DNA from: Owenia fusiformis
Lineage: Eukaryota > Annelida > Polychaeta > Sabellida > Oweniidae
Direction of reading: 5' to 3'
DNA length: 64,000 nt
NCBI GenBank assembly: GCA_903813345.2
Contig: CAIIXF020000001.1
Span: 17,007,915-17,071,914, forward strand
Shown: piece after piece, positions 24,861 through 37,075 of the stretch
How the letters are laid out: the number at the start of each line of letters is the position of its first letter
Numbering within the stretch: the first letter of the stretch is position 1
Position numbers and translations under genes: made by a program
The notes under the pieces: model-generated
What the model was told of the DNA's origin: nothing
What the model saw: the letters and a program-made list of their open reading frames with translations, nothing else
The model's database searches: none

Positions 24861-25904
24861 CATTTGTTGGATTTTGGCCATTTTCTCGGGATCAAAACAG
24901 GTGCATATGTTAGGCCAATGCATTATCTCCAGGAAAAGCAATCATAGAGATGATATAAAATAATTTTGACTTTGAGACAGGGAAGATGCAAACAACCCAT
25001 CCACATGTTTTTTCTGAAATGTTGTCCTGATTTTCAACCTCTTCCACCCCTGTTTTTCCAATTTTTGTTGCATCAATATTCAACAAAGAATTTTGATATT
25101 GCATCAAGGAGTTTCTATATAGCTTTGAAATCTCGCTAATTCTCGTGAAGAGATTTGCAAATTACACCTCCAATGACCTACTTTTCCAAGCATATTTGAA
25201 TTCAGTGAACAGTGAAACATTTTCTACAATAATAACTTTGATTTAGGTGTAGTTATCATCACTTTTCATCTCTTTTCAACTTAGTCTAGAAAAGTGTGGG
25301 CCTAATCTCCATTGATGCAATGTCAAAATTCTTTTAAACCTTGGTTTATTCGTTCGACAAGATTTTCATGATTTATCACAATATGTACATTAACAGGGTC
25401 ACCCCATAGTATGGCATTCGAGTTTTAAACAGATTCAACCAACTATTTTTGATAAATGATGAAATAAAGTGACTTTTAACATTGAAGCCTATGGCAGTCT
25501 GGCCCAGCCTGAACAAATACAAACAAGTGGTGACATCTATTTATTCAGCTATATAGCTACTCCCTTATTGGAAGTGTCAAGTAACAAAAAGGTTATTGAA
25601 GTTATTATTTTTCAAAAGAATAATTCCGCCATTTTACCTGTATATTAACCTTTATATGTGACCTTGGCCTGTTATTGTCAGATTCACCTTCAACGTCCAG
25701 TATCGTTAGCTGTACTATTCATTATGCTATTGACCTTTTACGAAACCTTACTTAAAATGAAACATCAAAGACCACAACAGTGAAATAGCATTTTCGAGCA
25801 GTTTGCAAACCAGGATGCGTCAACCATATGATTCAAAAGGTTTCAGATGCCCCAACTTGTGTTCTTAGTTAACCGCCTTTAAAATCGAAGATGGTATGCG
25901 TCAC

Positions 25905-26040
25905 CGAATTTGTCTTTTGTGACACCAGCACAAATGGTGACATCCAACTTTTTGTGAATGGTGTTCGGCACACGAGGGTTGTTGTTCGGCGTTCTGGGTC
26001 AAATGGCAGGTGGTGACATTTTGCATGTTAATGGCATGTT
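25905..26040 (+). repeat. Dispersed repeat, GTTCGGCG / GTGACATTTTGCATG family, copy 2
   Basis: The block carries ATGGTGACATCCAACTTTTT, then GTTCGGCG repeats, then GGTGGTGACATTTTGCATGT. The same motifs occur near 950-1000 and, reversed, near 59955-60045. Confidence 0.6.
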
Positions 26041-27107
26041 TTTCTCTTAAACCAATTATTGAAAACATTGTGTAAAAATACACGGTCCTTTATGTAATGT
26101 TGACTGATTGACAACACTTTAATACATTTTTTAATATATATTCTATAATTGTTTTTGTTTTTTAGTGCCATTGTTTTTTGTTCCTTTCTACCAATTCTTG
26201 AGAATGAAATAAAATGTCTTTCTGAGCCTTGTTGGAATTTAAATAGCATATACAGCCTTTTCGTAGACCTCTCAATATTATAGTTATTTGGAAATATATA
26301 GTTAAAAGGAAAATTTGGTCAGATTTAACAAAAAGTATTCAAAAAATTATAACAAAACCCCCAAAATAGATAAAAATTAAGATAAACCTTTTATTTCATT
26401 AACAAGATACTTTCAAAAAATCAACTTTCCTTTGTACAATTACAATATTGAGAGACCTAAACTCGTTGTTTATGTCGTTTTGTTCCAATGAGCTTCGGAG
26501 AGATGTTTCATTTTATTAGGAACATTATGATACCAAGAACAGAAGAAGTGTCTGATGTGTTTTCTAAAACAATATAGAGATAAGTATATATATATACATT
26601 TCAAATTATATTGTTACCATATATTCAAAAGATGACCATTAAATTGCCGGATGTGAAAATTTTTCAGAATCTTTTGATGAATGGTTTAATAAAGTTCATC
26701 ATATTGATACCAATCCTTTCGTCTTGATCTTATTGATGGAGCAAGATGGAGTCTAATTACTTAAAAATGTTATTCTACTTCTGATTTTTCATACCCGTCC
26801 CTAGATCCGAATTATACATTCTTGTGAAGCTAAAACAAATTTTTCATTAATATTTTGACATCACACAATTCATCTGGGTTATAACTGAGCACCCATGGAG
26901 GTATTGCTCCTATGCTATAACATTGGATTGTGTTGTATAATACAGATGTAAGAAACACATCATTAATATTAACAGAATCATTGAAAATGACACTCTTATC
27001 CATTCTAGGTCCGAGGATGTTTCAATTCCTTGCGTAGCTGCTATAGCAATGAAGCCCAATCTTGAAGACTGTTCTTATTAAAACGGAAATATTTTGCAAG
27101 GGTAAAG

Positions 27108-27233
27108 CACTAGCGGATCCAAGGGGGGGGGGGGGTATGGGACCCGCTCACCCCCCCGTTTTGTGGGCCCAGAAAAATTGTTTGGCCCAAATTATCAAAA
27201 ATGCCCCCTTGTTAGCTTCTGGATCCGCCAGTG
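27108..27233. mobile_element. MITE, CACTAGCGGATCC family
   Basis: CACTAGCGGATCC at 27108 pairs with GGATCCGCCAGTG ending at 27233, around a G-run/C-run core. A related half end (CCAGATCCGCCAGTGG) occurs near 56290. AAG lies directly outside both ends. Confidence 0.75.
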
Positions 27234-27765
27234 AAGGGTAAGGGTTCAAGGGTATTTCAATTCATTCCGTAGCTGCTGTATAGCAATGAAGCCCAATCTG
27301 GAAGGAAATATTTTCAGGAAGTTGGTTCTGTCATGTGCCAATTAATTCATCCAAAATTAATTTTGCGATTCTAAAATGATTTGATTGTATGTCATCGTGA
27401 GTGCTTCATTTAGCAACTCAATATTGTAATCAATGTCAGTTAATGCTGCCTTCTCAAATTAGATGGAGCACCAATTGAACGTAAATACATGGAAAGCACA
27501 CAAAAAAGAAATTAGATTATCTCTTTTTGTTTTTCTCTCTAGCTGTCTAGGAACGCACTGACAGGGATCACAATGGGGCATACTCCTTTCTGTTTCTGCC
27601 CCGATATCCAGATAGCATACCCAAGTATAAATTGATGAAATGAATCGCTGATTTCTTTATCTTAAACCATCTCTTACAATGATGCCAACTGACTTATATA
27701 ATTATAACATATAACATAAAGTCTGTGATGCCACAGCAGCTATTATCACAGGCTGGTATCGAAAG

Positions 27766-28337
27766 TTTTGTCCACTGTGACGGAGCATGTTATTTTTCAT
27801 AAAAACACTAAGAAAACAACACAATTTATTTTGAACTCAAATGTTTCGTTATACCAAAGAAAACTACTTACTCCATGCAATGGACATATCATTTTCGGGT
27901 AACGTTCACTTCTGTTTCAAGTCCAATAACGCTGGGAGGCAAAGCTACTGAAAATGGCGCCGGAGTATCATACTTCAAAATGTACCATTCCTTGTTTAAC
28001 TTATTAATGGCACGATATAGTGACACGATAATATTTACATAATATATTTTCAGCATAACTATGAAGGTATTAGTGATATGTTGATGTATTGGGTCTTTTT
28101 ATTTTTTTTATAAAAGATAATATTTAAATATTTTGTCCGGTGTGTCGGAGCAGTTACAAATGTGAACTGTAAAACTGCTCCGTCACAGCGGACAATTTTT
28201 TTGAAAACATTTGAAAACATGTAAATATTATCGTGTCACTATATCATGGCATTAAAAAGTAAAAAAAGAAATGGTACATCTTAGAGTTTGATTCTCTGGC
28301 GCCGTTTTCAATAGCTTTCCTAGCGTTATTGGACTAA
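27766..28337. mobile_element. Two interleaved inverted repeats (nested palindromic elements)
   Basis: One pair is TTTGTCCACTGTGACGGAGC (27766) against GCTCCGTCACAGCGGACAAT (about 28177-28196). A second pair is GTCCAATAACGCTGGGAGGC (27921) against AGCGTTATTGGAC (ending about 28334), with further matches around AATGGCGCCGGAG/CTGGCGCCGTTTT and GATATAGTGACACGATAATA. The pairs overlap, so either one palindrome inserted into another or a single element rearranged. Confidence 0.7.
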
Positions 28338-29774
28338 ATTATGTTTAAAAGATATTATTGTACCAGTGGTTTCTATGCTAAAATTTAAAATGCATTTTCT
28401 CTGAACCATTTTCATAACTTGAAGAGTTCATTTCTCGCTTATTTATGAACCGATTTTTAAAAAGAATTTCGGCAAAATACACCAGAGGATGAATGCATTG
28501 GTGTGAATTATCGCTTAAAGACAATGTGAGCTTTAAACGTTAGTTTGGAATAAATTCACAATTTTTCGAACAAAAAGTCCGACTTCAAAAACATTTTGAA
28601 ATTAAAAAAAAGTTCCACATATCACACTTAATAACATTGGGTATAGCCAAAGTGGTTAAAACAAAATGAAATAAAGTATAATAATTTCTCATAGTTATGT
28701 ATTCATATTTCATGAATTATATGTCAAGCGCATAAAATGTTATGCTATATTTAGGTACATCAATGATTTATCTAATACAAGGCCAATTCTGCTTTGAAAT
28801 TTAAGAATTATTTAGTTCATTCAACGTGAATTTTGTTACAGTACCTTACAAACTATGGTTCAAGATCTAGATGGCACCTCTCCTTTCTATATGTACACAT
28901 AGATTGACCGAGTTTCCTTCGATCCTGTTTTTGGACACCCTGTAGAAGGTTATGGTTTCTCATGATGGGAAAAGGATCATTTAAACAAAAGAATGAAATT
29001 CCTCCTTTGAAAAACACAGAGGGCACACATCCACCGCACCATACAAAACAGCTCTAACCCTAGAAATCGTCTCGCCACAGTACACAAAAGAACATGGCAT
29101 TATTTAGGAAATACCATAAATTGTTAGTAGACCCAAAACGGTAAGGTTGTGCAATTAATCAGCCTCGCATATCACAGGAATAAAGTAATATCGCTGATTT
29201 ACAGATCTGTGATATTACCCGAGCCAATGTTTTCGTTTTCTTTGCCAACAAAAGTATTCAATTCAATCATAGGCTAACAGCAATGAAACTTAATAGAGAC
29301 GTCATTATGATAAGTATAATTCAAACAGCAGGTTTCGTTGTAACCAGAGCGAGAGAAGCAGCGCCTCTGGGTCAAAGATGGATCGAGACAAATGATAGAT
29401 GACCGTCGAGCTACGGGAATCATCAGTAAAACCTGCTAGGGGTGTTAAGGTGTTGACTAAAACGCCTATCAAACTGTTGGATTCGAATGATTTATTATCA
29501 CACTTGTACCAAGTTTATAACTTATCTCTGTAATATAACTCTCCATTTCGTGATTCTATCATCACAGAGGCACGTGCCACAACCATTCTGTAATTAGTTA
29601 TTTGTGAAATTTATCAGTCATAAATTTCTTCTCGATATCAGGAAGAGCTAAATTCCAGCCCTCATATACGGACTATGGCATGTAACTTTGATATTTCAAG
29701 TTGAAAGAGTAGCGAGAACAGTGGTTTCTGGGACAGGGTTATTGATACATAGAGGTTATTTACGGGGAGGGATT

Positions 29775-29945
29775 CAATATGGGTTTTATTCCGAGGCCGG
29801 GACAATGTGATATTTCCCGAGGCCTCCGAGGGTCAGAGGGAAATATTATATTGTTACGAGGAACGAAGAATGGGATTGGGAGGTGAATACGATTTTCGTG
29901 AGCGGGATCAGGGACATTGCGATTTTTCCCGGGTGTTATCCACAG
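29775..29945. repeat. Diverged CCCGAGG hairpin repeat
   Basis: ATTTCCCGAGGCCTCCGAGG and neighbouring CCGAGGCCGGGACAATGTGA resemble the two better-preserved hairpins at 30105-30244 and 38581-38718, but the arms are decayed. Confidence 0.4.
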
Positions 29946-30104
29946 GGAAGTAGTAGTATCATGGAATAAACACAGGTCTTACAATAGGATTCTCAGTTCT
30001 AACAGATTTGCGGGACTCTACCTTCACCAGATGAAAGTTGAGTGAAAATAATGAATTTGTAAATATAAAGAAAGTAAGAATCATGAATATAATATATATA
30101 GAGA

Positions 30105-30244
30105 TTATCCTATATGAGGTTCAGGATATTGGGATTATCCCGAGGCAAATATAATATATCTGCCCGAGGGCCTCAGGTCCCGAGGGAAAATATATTATAT
30201 TGACCAAGGGATAATCCCAATATCCTGAACCGACTATAGGATAA
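30105..30244. mobile_element. Hairpin element with CCCGAGG core, copy 1
   Basis: TTATCCTATA at the left and TATAGGATAA at the right are the outer ends of near-perfect arms that include TTCAGGATATTGGGATTATC and its inverse. The loop carries CCCGAGGGCCTCAGGTCCCG. Almost the full 140 bp can pair. The same architecture occurs at 38581-38718 with different arm sequence. Confidence 0.8.
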
Positions 30245-30995
30245 TATGTTTATCCCATACCAATCTTGGTTATCTGGTTCACATTGTTCAATCGTAGAAA
30301 TATTTTAGAACATTCATGTCCAGTTTTGTTTTCTTGGCCGTGGGCGGATTTTCCTGTTCAGTCAAATATTCCCATATTTATTTTCTCGAATTTTTGATTG
30401 ATTAAGTGGATGCTCCTTTTTAAACCCTCAAACAGATCACGATTGTCTGTGTTTTCTCCATTGTCGTTTACAGTCATTACGCGAACGTTACAAATTATGA
30501 ACAAATATGCGAGCGGCGATTATGACGTAGCGGGACGTAAAGCTATATCTGCCCGCTGATGAAAATATAAGTTTTTACAAACCGGCTTTATGTACTCATT
30601 GTAACACGTTCAAGTAAAAGCAAATATTGTCTAATCAAAAATAAAATAATTAAAGCACATGGGGGCCTACGTTCATTAGTAAGTTAACATTTGACGTGTT
30701 TCTGTGATTAACACATTTGATTAACACTGAAATAAGAAAAATATGAAAGATGGCTTTTTGCATAAGTGTATTTGCATAACTGTGAGTTTCAGTTGATAGC
30801 TTCTTTATGCAATTGGTTTTTAGTGATCTTAAAAATAGTGAAACTTGAAAGGATTGGTCCCGCATGTGTTTCAGTTCATCATTACCTCAGGCCCTTATAT
30901 ATACCCTATATCTTATACCCACCCGAGTCCCTACCTCACAGGCCGGCGTTCATCACTAAAAGCATTATGTTTTTAGAAGTGTAGGGTAACCAATT

Positions 30996-33180
30996 ACCCA
31001 GCAAACAGTGACGTCCATGTAACGTCACTCATATGTGGTATATAAGTTCACTGGAGACGTTGTATATTTCCGTTATATAAACGTCAAAGCAACGTAAAAT
31101 TGTGACATTCAGCAAAACGTCGGTGGATGGTTAAAAAATGACGTTGTAGTAATGTGTTAGTAAAGTTCGAAATTTGTGCTGGTGTGAAAAACGTAACAAT
31201 GACGTTGAATTTTTACCAGTTTGGTTCATTTGCAACGTAATATAAACGGTAAAATTTAACGTTGTCGTAACGTTTTTTAAATGTGTAAAATATTTGTAAG
31301 TGCAGGAAACATTACAAAGACGTTGCAGTTCTCACCAAATTGTTTCATTTGCTACGTAATATAAACGGTAAAATTTGACGTTGTCGTAACGTGTTTTAAA
31401 TGTGAAAGATATTTGTAAGTGTAGAAAACGTTACAAAGACGTTGTGTTCTCACCAAATTTGGTACATTTGCTACGTAATGTAAACGGTAAAATTTGACGT
31501 TGTCGTAACGTGTTTTAAACGTGAAAGATATTTGTAAGTGTAGACAACGTTACAAAGACGTTGCACTTCTCACCAAATTGTTTCATTTGCTACGTAATAT
31601 AAACGGTAAAATTTGACGTTGTCGTAACGTGTTTTAAATGTGAAAGATATTTGTAAGTGTAGAAAACGTTACAAAGACGTTGTGTTCTCACCAAATTTGG
31701 TACATTTGCTACGTAATGTAAACGGTAAAATTTGACGTTTCGTAACGTGTTTTAAACGTGAAAGATATTTGTAAGTGTAGAAAACGTTACAAAGACGTTG
31801 CACTTCTCACCAAATTGTTTCATTTGCTACGTAATATAAACGGTAAAATTTAACGTTGTCGTAACGTTTTTTAAATGTGTAAAATATTTGTAAGTGCAGG
31901 AAACATTACAAAGACGTTGCAGTTCTCACCAAATTGTTTCATTTGCTACGTAATATAAACGGTAAAATTTGACGTTGTCGTAACGTGTTTTAAATGTGAA
32001 AGATATTTGTAAGTGTAGAAAACGTTACAAAGACGTTGTGTTCTCACCAAATTTGGTACATTTGCTACGTAATGTAAACGGTAAAATTTGACGTTGTCGT
32101 AACGTGTTTTAAACGTGAAAGATATTTGTAAGTGTAGAAAACGTTACAAAGACGTTGCACTTCTCACCAAATTGTTTCATTTGCTACGTAATATAAACGG
32201 TAAAATTTGATGTTGTCGTAACGTGTTCTAAATGTGAAAGATATTTGTAAGTGTAAAAAACGTTACAAAGACGTTGTGTTCTCACCAAATTTGGTACATT
32301 TGCTACGTAATGTAAACGGTAAAATTTGACGTTGTCGTAACGTGTTTTAAATGTGAAAGATATTTGTAAGTGTAGAAAACGTTACAAAGACGTTGCACTT
32401 CTCACCAAATTGTTTCATTTGCTACGTAATATAAACGGTAAAATTTGATGTCGTCGTAACGTGTTCTAAATGTGAAAGATATTTGTAAGTGTAAAAAACG
32501 TTACAAAGACGTTGCGTTGTCACCAAATTTGGTACATTTGCTACGTAATGTAAACGGTAAAATTTGACGTTGTCGTAACGTACGTGTTTTAAATGTGAAA
32601 GATATTTGTAAGTGTAGAAAACGTTACAAAGACGTTGCAGTTCTCACCAAATTGTTACATTTGCTACGTAATATAAACAGTAAAATTTGACGTTGTCGTA
32701 ACGTGTTTTAAATGTGAAAGATAATTGTAAGTCTAGGAAACGTTACAAAGTCCTTGTTTTCCCACCAAATTGGTTAATTTGCCACGTAGTGAAAATGGCT
32801 AATTGTAACGTTGTCAAAACATGGTTTGAATGTGAAAAATATTTGTAATTGTAAAACACGTTACAAAGACGTCATTTTCTGACCAAAATGGTTCATTTTC
32901 AACGTAGTGCAAACGGTTAATTTCAACGTTGTCGAAACGTGTTTTCAATTGAAATGTAAAAAAATATTTGTAAGTGCAGGAAACGTTACAAAAAGACGCT
33001 ATGTCCTCACGAAATTGGTTTATTTGCAACGTTGTCGAAACAGTTAATTTTGACGTTGACGAAACGAGGTTTAAACGTGAAAAATACATATACATGTATG
33101 TGAAAAAGAACGTGACAAAGACGTTGTGGTCTCAACAAATTCGTTTAATTTGTGACGTGAAGTAAATGTTAAATATATAA
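30996..33180. repeat. Left satellite array, about 119-bp unit, alternating A/B dimers
   Basis: CTCACCAAATT recurs at 31331, 31449, 31569, 31687, 31806, 31925, 32043, 32163, 32281 and 32401, with diverged copies before and after. Spacings mostly alternate between about 118 and 120 bp. Two monomer types alternate: one with TTTGGTACATTTGCTACG and TAATGTAAAC, the other with TTGTTTCATTTGCTACG and TAATATAAAC. The higher-order period is therefore about 238 bp. Each monomer contains AACGTTACAAAGACGTTG and GACGTTGTCGTAACGT. Units after about 32760 are increasingly degenerate. No coding sequence is present. Confidence 0.95.
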
Positions 33181-33568
33181 CGAATATACATGTATGCCTC
33201 GAGTTGTGGTAACTTTAAATACTGATCGGTGGAGGCACAGGCATATGTTGGCTCACACAGATGAACTTAACGTGGTAATTGAGAGTGAGAGTGGAAATAT
33301 GATGTAAAGAAAACGTTTCTCCGACGTAGTAATTTTGCCATGGGTTATTGCTGACAAAAGTCTGACGTTCTGTCCCGGGGGGTTCATTCCAATATACCTC
33401 TTAATACCTATGTGCCGCGCCAAAGACCCCCTTTTTGAGCATTTTTTCCATGTCAATTTTCTCTCAAAATTGGAAGTTTCCATGTATTATTCCTCTTAGA
33501 GTTATAAAATTCCATATTTTCTTCCTCTGAACTTCATAGATGTCCATGTCGACTTCCTCTGGAGCTTG

Positions 33569-33739
33569 CCGGTGTAAAAAAAATTATGGTCCCCTGGGGA
33601 TTATGGTCCCCTTTCTTAAAGGCCCTTACTGGCCCTGATTGTGGATACGATAATAAGGGAGAGTTGTATTTAGGTCACCATATAAATCAATGGAAAGTAG
33701 GACCATAATTTGATAGGACCTCCTACCCTTTTACACCGG
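33569..33739. mobile_element. MITE with CCGGTGTAAAA termini
   Basis: CCGGTGTAAAA at 33569 is matched by TTTTACACCGG ending at 33739, and ATTATGGTCC inside pairs with GGACCATAAT. About 170 bp, non-coding. Confidence 0.75.
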
Positions 33740-34484
33740 GACTAAAGTTTGCAAATTATCGGTAAATTGACTAAAACTCCACTCTTCCGGCGATTTGTCA
33801 GACCTCGGGACAAAAATTTTAGTCCCTTTCAACAAGGGCGAGCGTTACAAACGGAAAGTACATCGTTCGCAAATTTGATGTATTTCTCGTTCGGCTTTTT
33901 ATCGTATTCTGTTCTATCAACCAATAGAAATAGAGGAATTCCCGCGTCGAAATCAACATGGAGGACAGTTCCAAGTTCAAGAATATTGCTGCTTAAAAGC
34001 AACTTGGGAGCCGTACTGCCAGCTTTCGAAGGTAAGAATGATGCATGCATGTTACACAATCACCAAAGGTTAAAATGAAAGCATTCCATGGCCGGTACTT
34101 GCAGCGAGAACACAAATAATCTCATGTGAAAGTTGGGATCGTTTCAATTTTCATAATTTCTGATATTTGAATCGATGTTATTGATTTTCAATTTCATCAC
34201 GATTTTCAATCATAATTCCTGGTTCATAATTTTCGTTAGGTCAATTACAAGGGGTCCAGGGGTCAATTAACCATCAGCGACTTTCAAGTCAAATCCGGTC
34301 CCTGGGATCTGGCGCAGAGGTGTTGATTGGATGGTGAAGTGGGCAAATTGTTTATGCAGTTATCTTAATCTTGATGGTGATCTCTGTTAGATCTACCTTT
34401 TTCAAAGAATAGACATTGCCGGGGGAGTCAGTGATTGCCATCTTTAGCCTGATAGATAATCATGATGGCAGAAATACAGAAATA

Positions 34485-34747
34485 CACAAACATGTATCAG
34501 TTTCATATGCTTTAGAAAATGTACATGTTTGCGAACAAATAGTTCAGAAGACAACAGAATCGTCGATTTAATTCCTCACTTAAGTTACACAAACGGTTCG
34601 GGTTAAAAGTGCAGATCTTAACTGTTTTTCGAAAAACCGTTTATGTAACTTAGTGAGGAATTAAATTGACGATTCTATTGTCTTCTGAACTATTTTTCGC
34701 AAACATGTTCATTTTCTAAAACATATGATGCTGATACATGTTTGTGA
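34485..34747. mobile_element. Palindromic MITE with CACAAACATGTATCAG ends
   Basis: CACAAACATGTATCAG at 34485 pairs with CTGATACATGTTTGTG ending at 34747. The arms continue inward through AGTTCAGAAGACAACAGAAT/ATTCTATTGTCTTCTGAACT and AATTCCTCACTTAAGTTACA and its inverse. The 263 bp are almost entirely self-complementary around a short spacer near 34610. Confidence 0.88.
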
Positions 34748-35120
34748 GAAAAAATGTTGTGGGGATTCTGCCTACAATGCGTGAAATAAGGAAAAAAGAA
34801 AAATCGTACCTTCGACGTTCCGACATTTTGTTACCAAAATGAACCGTTTCGGTAACCAGTGTAATCGAGCGGATCACCAGTGAATAGATAGCATACTATA
34901 TTAAGGGAGTTCTTTAATTTTTTTGAAAATAACATGGCAGAGAAGCATTGAAATATGAGGTCACAGATATGATAGCTAAACTACAAAACAAACTAAAATA
35001 AACAAAAGAACATGTATAAATGTTTCTATTTTTACATGTTCTGTTTCAATGTGGTCCTTTAATTGCTTATTTTTTAGATTCAGAGAAGTTCCAAACATTC
35101 AAAATTTTACTGTAATCTCA

Positions 35121-35282
35121 TCTACTCTACGACCCCCACTTAGATTTGTAAAAAACATAAGTGGGGGTAACCAAACTCGTCTGGCCCTGTTATCCACTCC
35201 CTGATTCTGAAATGTCGAGACCAACAACGTCAGGCGTAGATAACTGGGCCATACGGGTTTTTGTTAAAGTGGGGGTAGAATG
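35121..35282. mobile_element. MITE with TCTACNNCCCCCACTT arms
   Basis: CTACGACCCCCACTT and TGGCCCTGTTATCCAC on the left match AAAGTGGGGGTAGAA and AGATAACTGGGCCA on the right in inverted order. A secondary AAGTGGGGGTAA lies inside the left arm. About 160 bp, non-coding. Confidence 0.6.
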
Positions 35283-35384
35283 CGATAAATCGCATGATGT
35301 ATGGTCTCTCTAAAATTCTCTTATTTTTAACATGGGAAATCGTCACTTCAGCAAATTCACATGTCATTTATTTATGTTCCAAAA

Positions 35385-35850
35385 TTCACCCTATGCAGAC
35401 AGAGCCTGTGGGAAATATTGGGTGCGGAGCAAATGAGCGGAGGGTGCGGAGCTAACGGTCATTTTTGAATTTAAATTTGGGATATTTCTGAAACTAAGCA
35501 GTTTTGGGACTTCAAATATACCAAGATATGTGTATTTGACACCAAATATCAATACAATTGTGAAAATAGTAGCGCAATTCATTCTGTAGCGACGCAGTGT
35601 GCCTTAAACCTTTCCCAGACCTATATATTTTGAAATTATGCTTTTAATACTGAGTCCCCAGCATTCATAAAAAATGGTGTTCAAGGTACACTATCTATAC
35701 AAATTATTTTTGCATCTTGGAAGCCAGGCAGTATCTGTGTGCTTTTATAAAAATTCGGAAATGTTTTTCAGATATGAGCCCCCTCTAAATATTGGGTGCG
35801 GAGGAGCTCCATAAACGTACCTGCCTTCCTCTGTCTGCATAGGGTGAAAT
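35385..35850. mobile_element. MITE with TTCACCCTATGCAGACAGAG termini
   Basis: TTCACCCTATGCAGACAGAG at 35385 is matched exactly by CTCTGTCTGCATAGGGTGAA near 35829-35848. ATATTGGGTGCGGAG occurs near both ends in the same orientation. The 465-bp copy has no transposase. Confidence 0.85.
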
Positions 35851-36064
35851 TTATTTAGGCTAGTATTAATATGTATATAACATATGCCTGGCAAAATTTT
35901 GTGAATTTAATTTAAAATCAAACATTATCCATTATGATTTAGGTTCGCCTTTGACAGTTTTTGATGTGGAAATGTGTCTGTTATTAAGCATACACCCTTT
36001 ACCAATTTACGGAGACTGAAAGGTCAACCTGAAACTTCAACCTTCCTTGAAATTGTATGATTAT

Positions 36065-36250
36065 CAGGCCCGTAGCCAGGGGGGGGGGGGGGTTCGCAGG
36101 GTTCGGGCGAACCCCCCCCCCCCTGGCCAAAAATTCTTTCAAAATCATGCAGTTTTCACCATTTTGAGCACTTCTCAAGTGATTTTGTCCATATTTGGGC
36201 CAAAATTGTCAAATGTGAACCCCCCTTGGCAAATCCTGGCTACGGGCCTG
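36065..36250. mobile_element. MITE, GCCCGTAGCCAGG family, copy 2
   Basis: CAGGCCCGTAGCCAGG at 36065 pairs with CCTGGCTACGGGCCTG ending at 36250. ATTAT lies directly outside both ends, a convincing 5-bp target-site duplication. Internal GGTTCGGGCGAACCCCCC and ATTTTGAGCAC-type sequence match the copy at 17616-17810. Confidence 0.85.
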
Positions 36251-36404
36251 ATTATTGATATTTATATTTTTTAATCGAAATGGTGTTTGTTATAAGCACA
36301 CGACTGAAAAGTGTATTTCATCTTCAGCAAATCTGAAATTAAGCTTTGTTTTTATTGATCGAATTCAATGAAAGTTAATTTCTTTTAAGTTAAGTTAACT
36401 TTTA

Positions 36405-37075
36405 TCAGCCTTTAAAAAAACTACTATTGTCATCTGTTTTTCCATCTTAGTGTACAATAGTTCTCTACTCTGTTTTCAGAAGTAGGAGATGAACCAGATT
36501 TTTGTAGCTTTCATCCATGATAACCCTGAGACCTTGTTGGTTGTGTTTAGATGATGGTGTTTCATACTAACAGCTAATCAGGTATATTATTTCATCGTTT
36601 GATTTAATTAACTTGCATCATTTGTGGCTCTTTGCTTCAGAAAGTATTCATTTATATTTAATGCAGTTATTATTTAACTTTCACAGTTTCACAGCAAATG
36701 AGATACTGTAAATTGCTTTAATTTGGTGCTATTTAATTTGGCGCCCTGTGCAAATTTTAAAAGTATGACTGCTATATAATTAAGTTCTTTTAAAAGGTTT
36801 GAACTTAATCCTGATTGACACAATTTTATAACATCTCAGTAGATTTACTCATCATATTCACAATTTAAAGGTCTTATCTTAATCAATACAATTTGAAATA
36901 AAAGTATAAAATAAAGTAACAGTCTTTTAAAGTACTACTATTGTCCTCTATTTTCCCATCTACCTATTCTGTTTTCAGGATTGTTGTAGCCTTCACCCAT
37001 GATAACCCTGAGATGATTTTGGCTGTGTTGAGATGAGTGGTGTTATGCTAATCAGGTAGGCCTATATTATTTCTA
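36405..37075 (+). repeat. Diverged tandem duplication of a 160-bp segment
   Basis: ACTACTATTGTCATCTGTTT, CTGTTTTCAG, ACCCATGATAACCCTGAGA-like sequence and GCTAATCAGGTA appear in the same order twice, at about 36420-36585 and about 36930-37058. Each copy looks like a small exon, with a TTTTCAG acceptor and a CAG-GTA donor, but both hold stop codons. They could be non-coding RNA exons or transposon debris. Confidence 0.5.

Larger units (their letters stand above)
23910..30995. other. Non-coding region rich in hairpin repeats
   Basis: This stretch contains the probable promoter of the minus-strand six-cysteine gene just above 23910 and several repeats listed separately. No open frame here looks like a conserved protein, and no tRNA or other RNA gene was recognised. 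Confidence 0.5.

Noticed and set aside
33749-34078. Possible first exon of a new gene (ATG near 33958, donor GTAAGA near 34031)
   Set aside because: The ATG frame stops after 12 codons, and the longer open frame has no conserved features on either strand and no convincing following exon.
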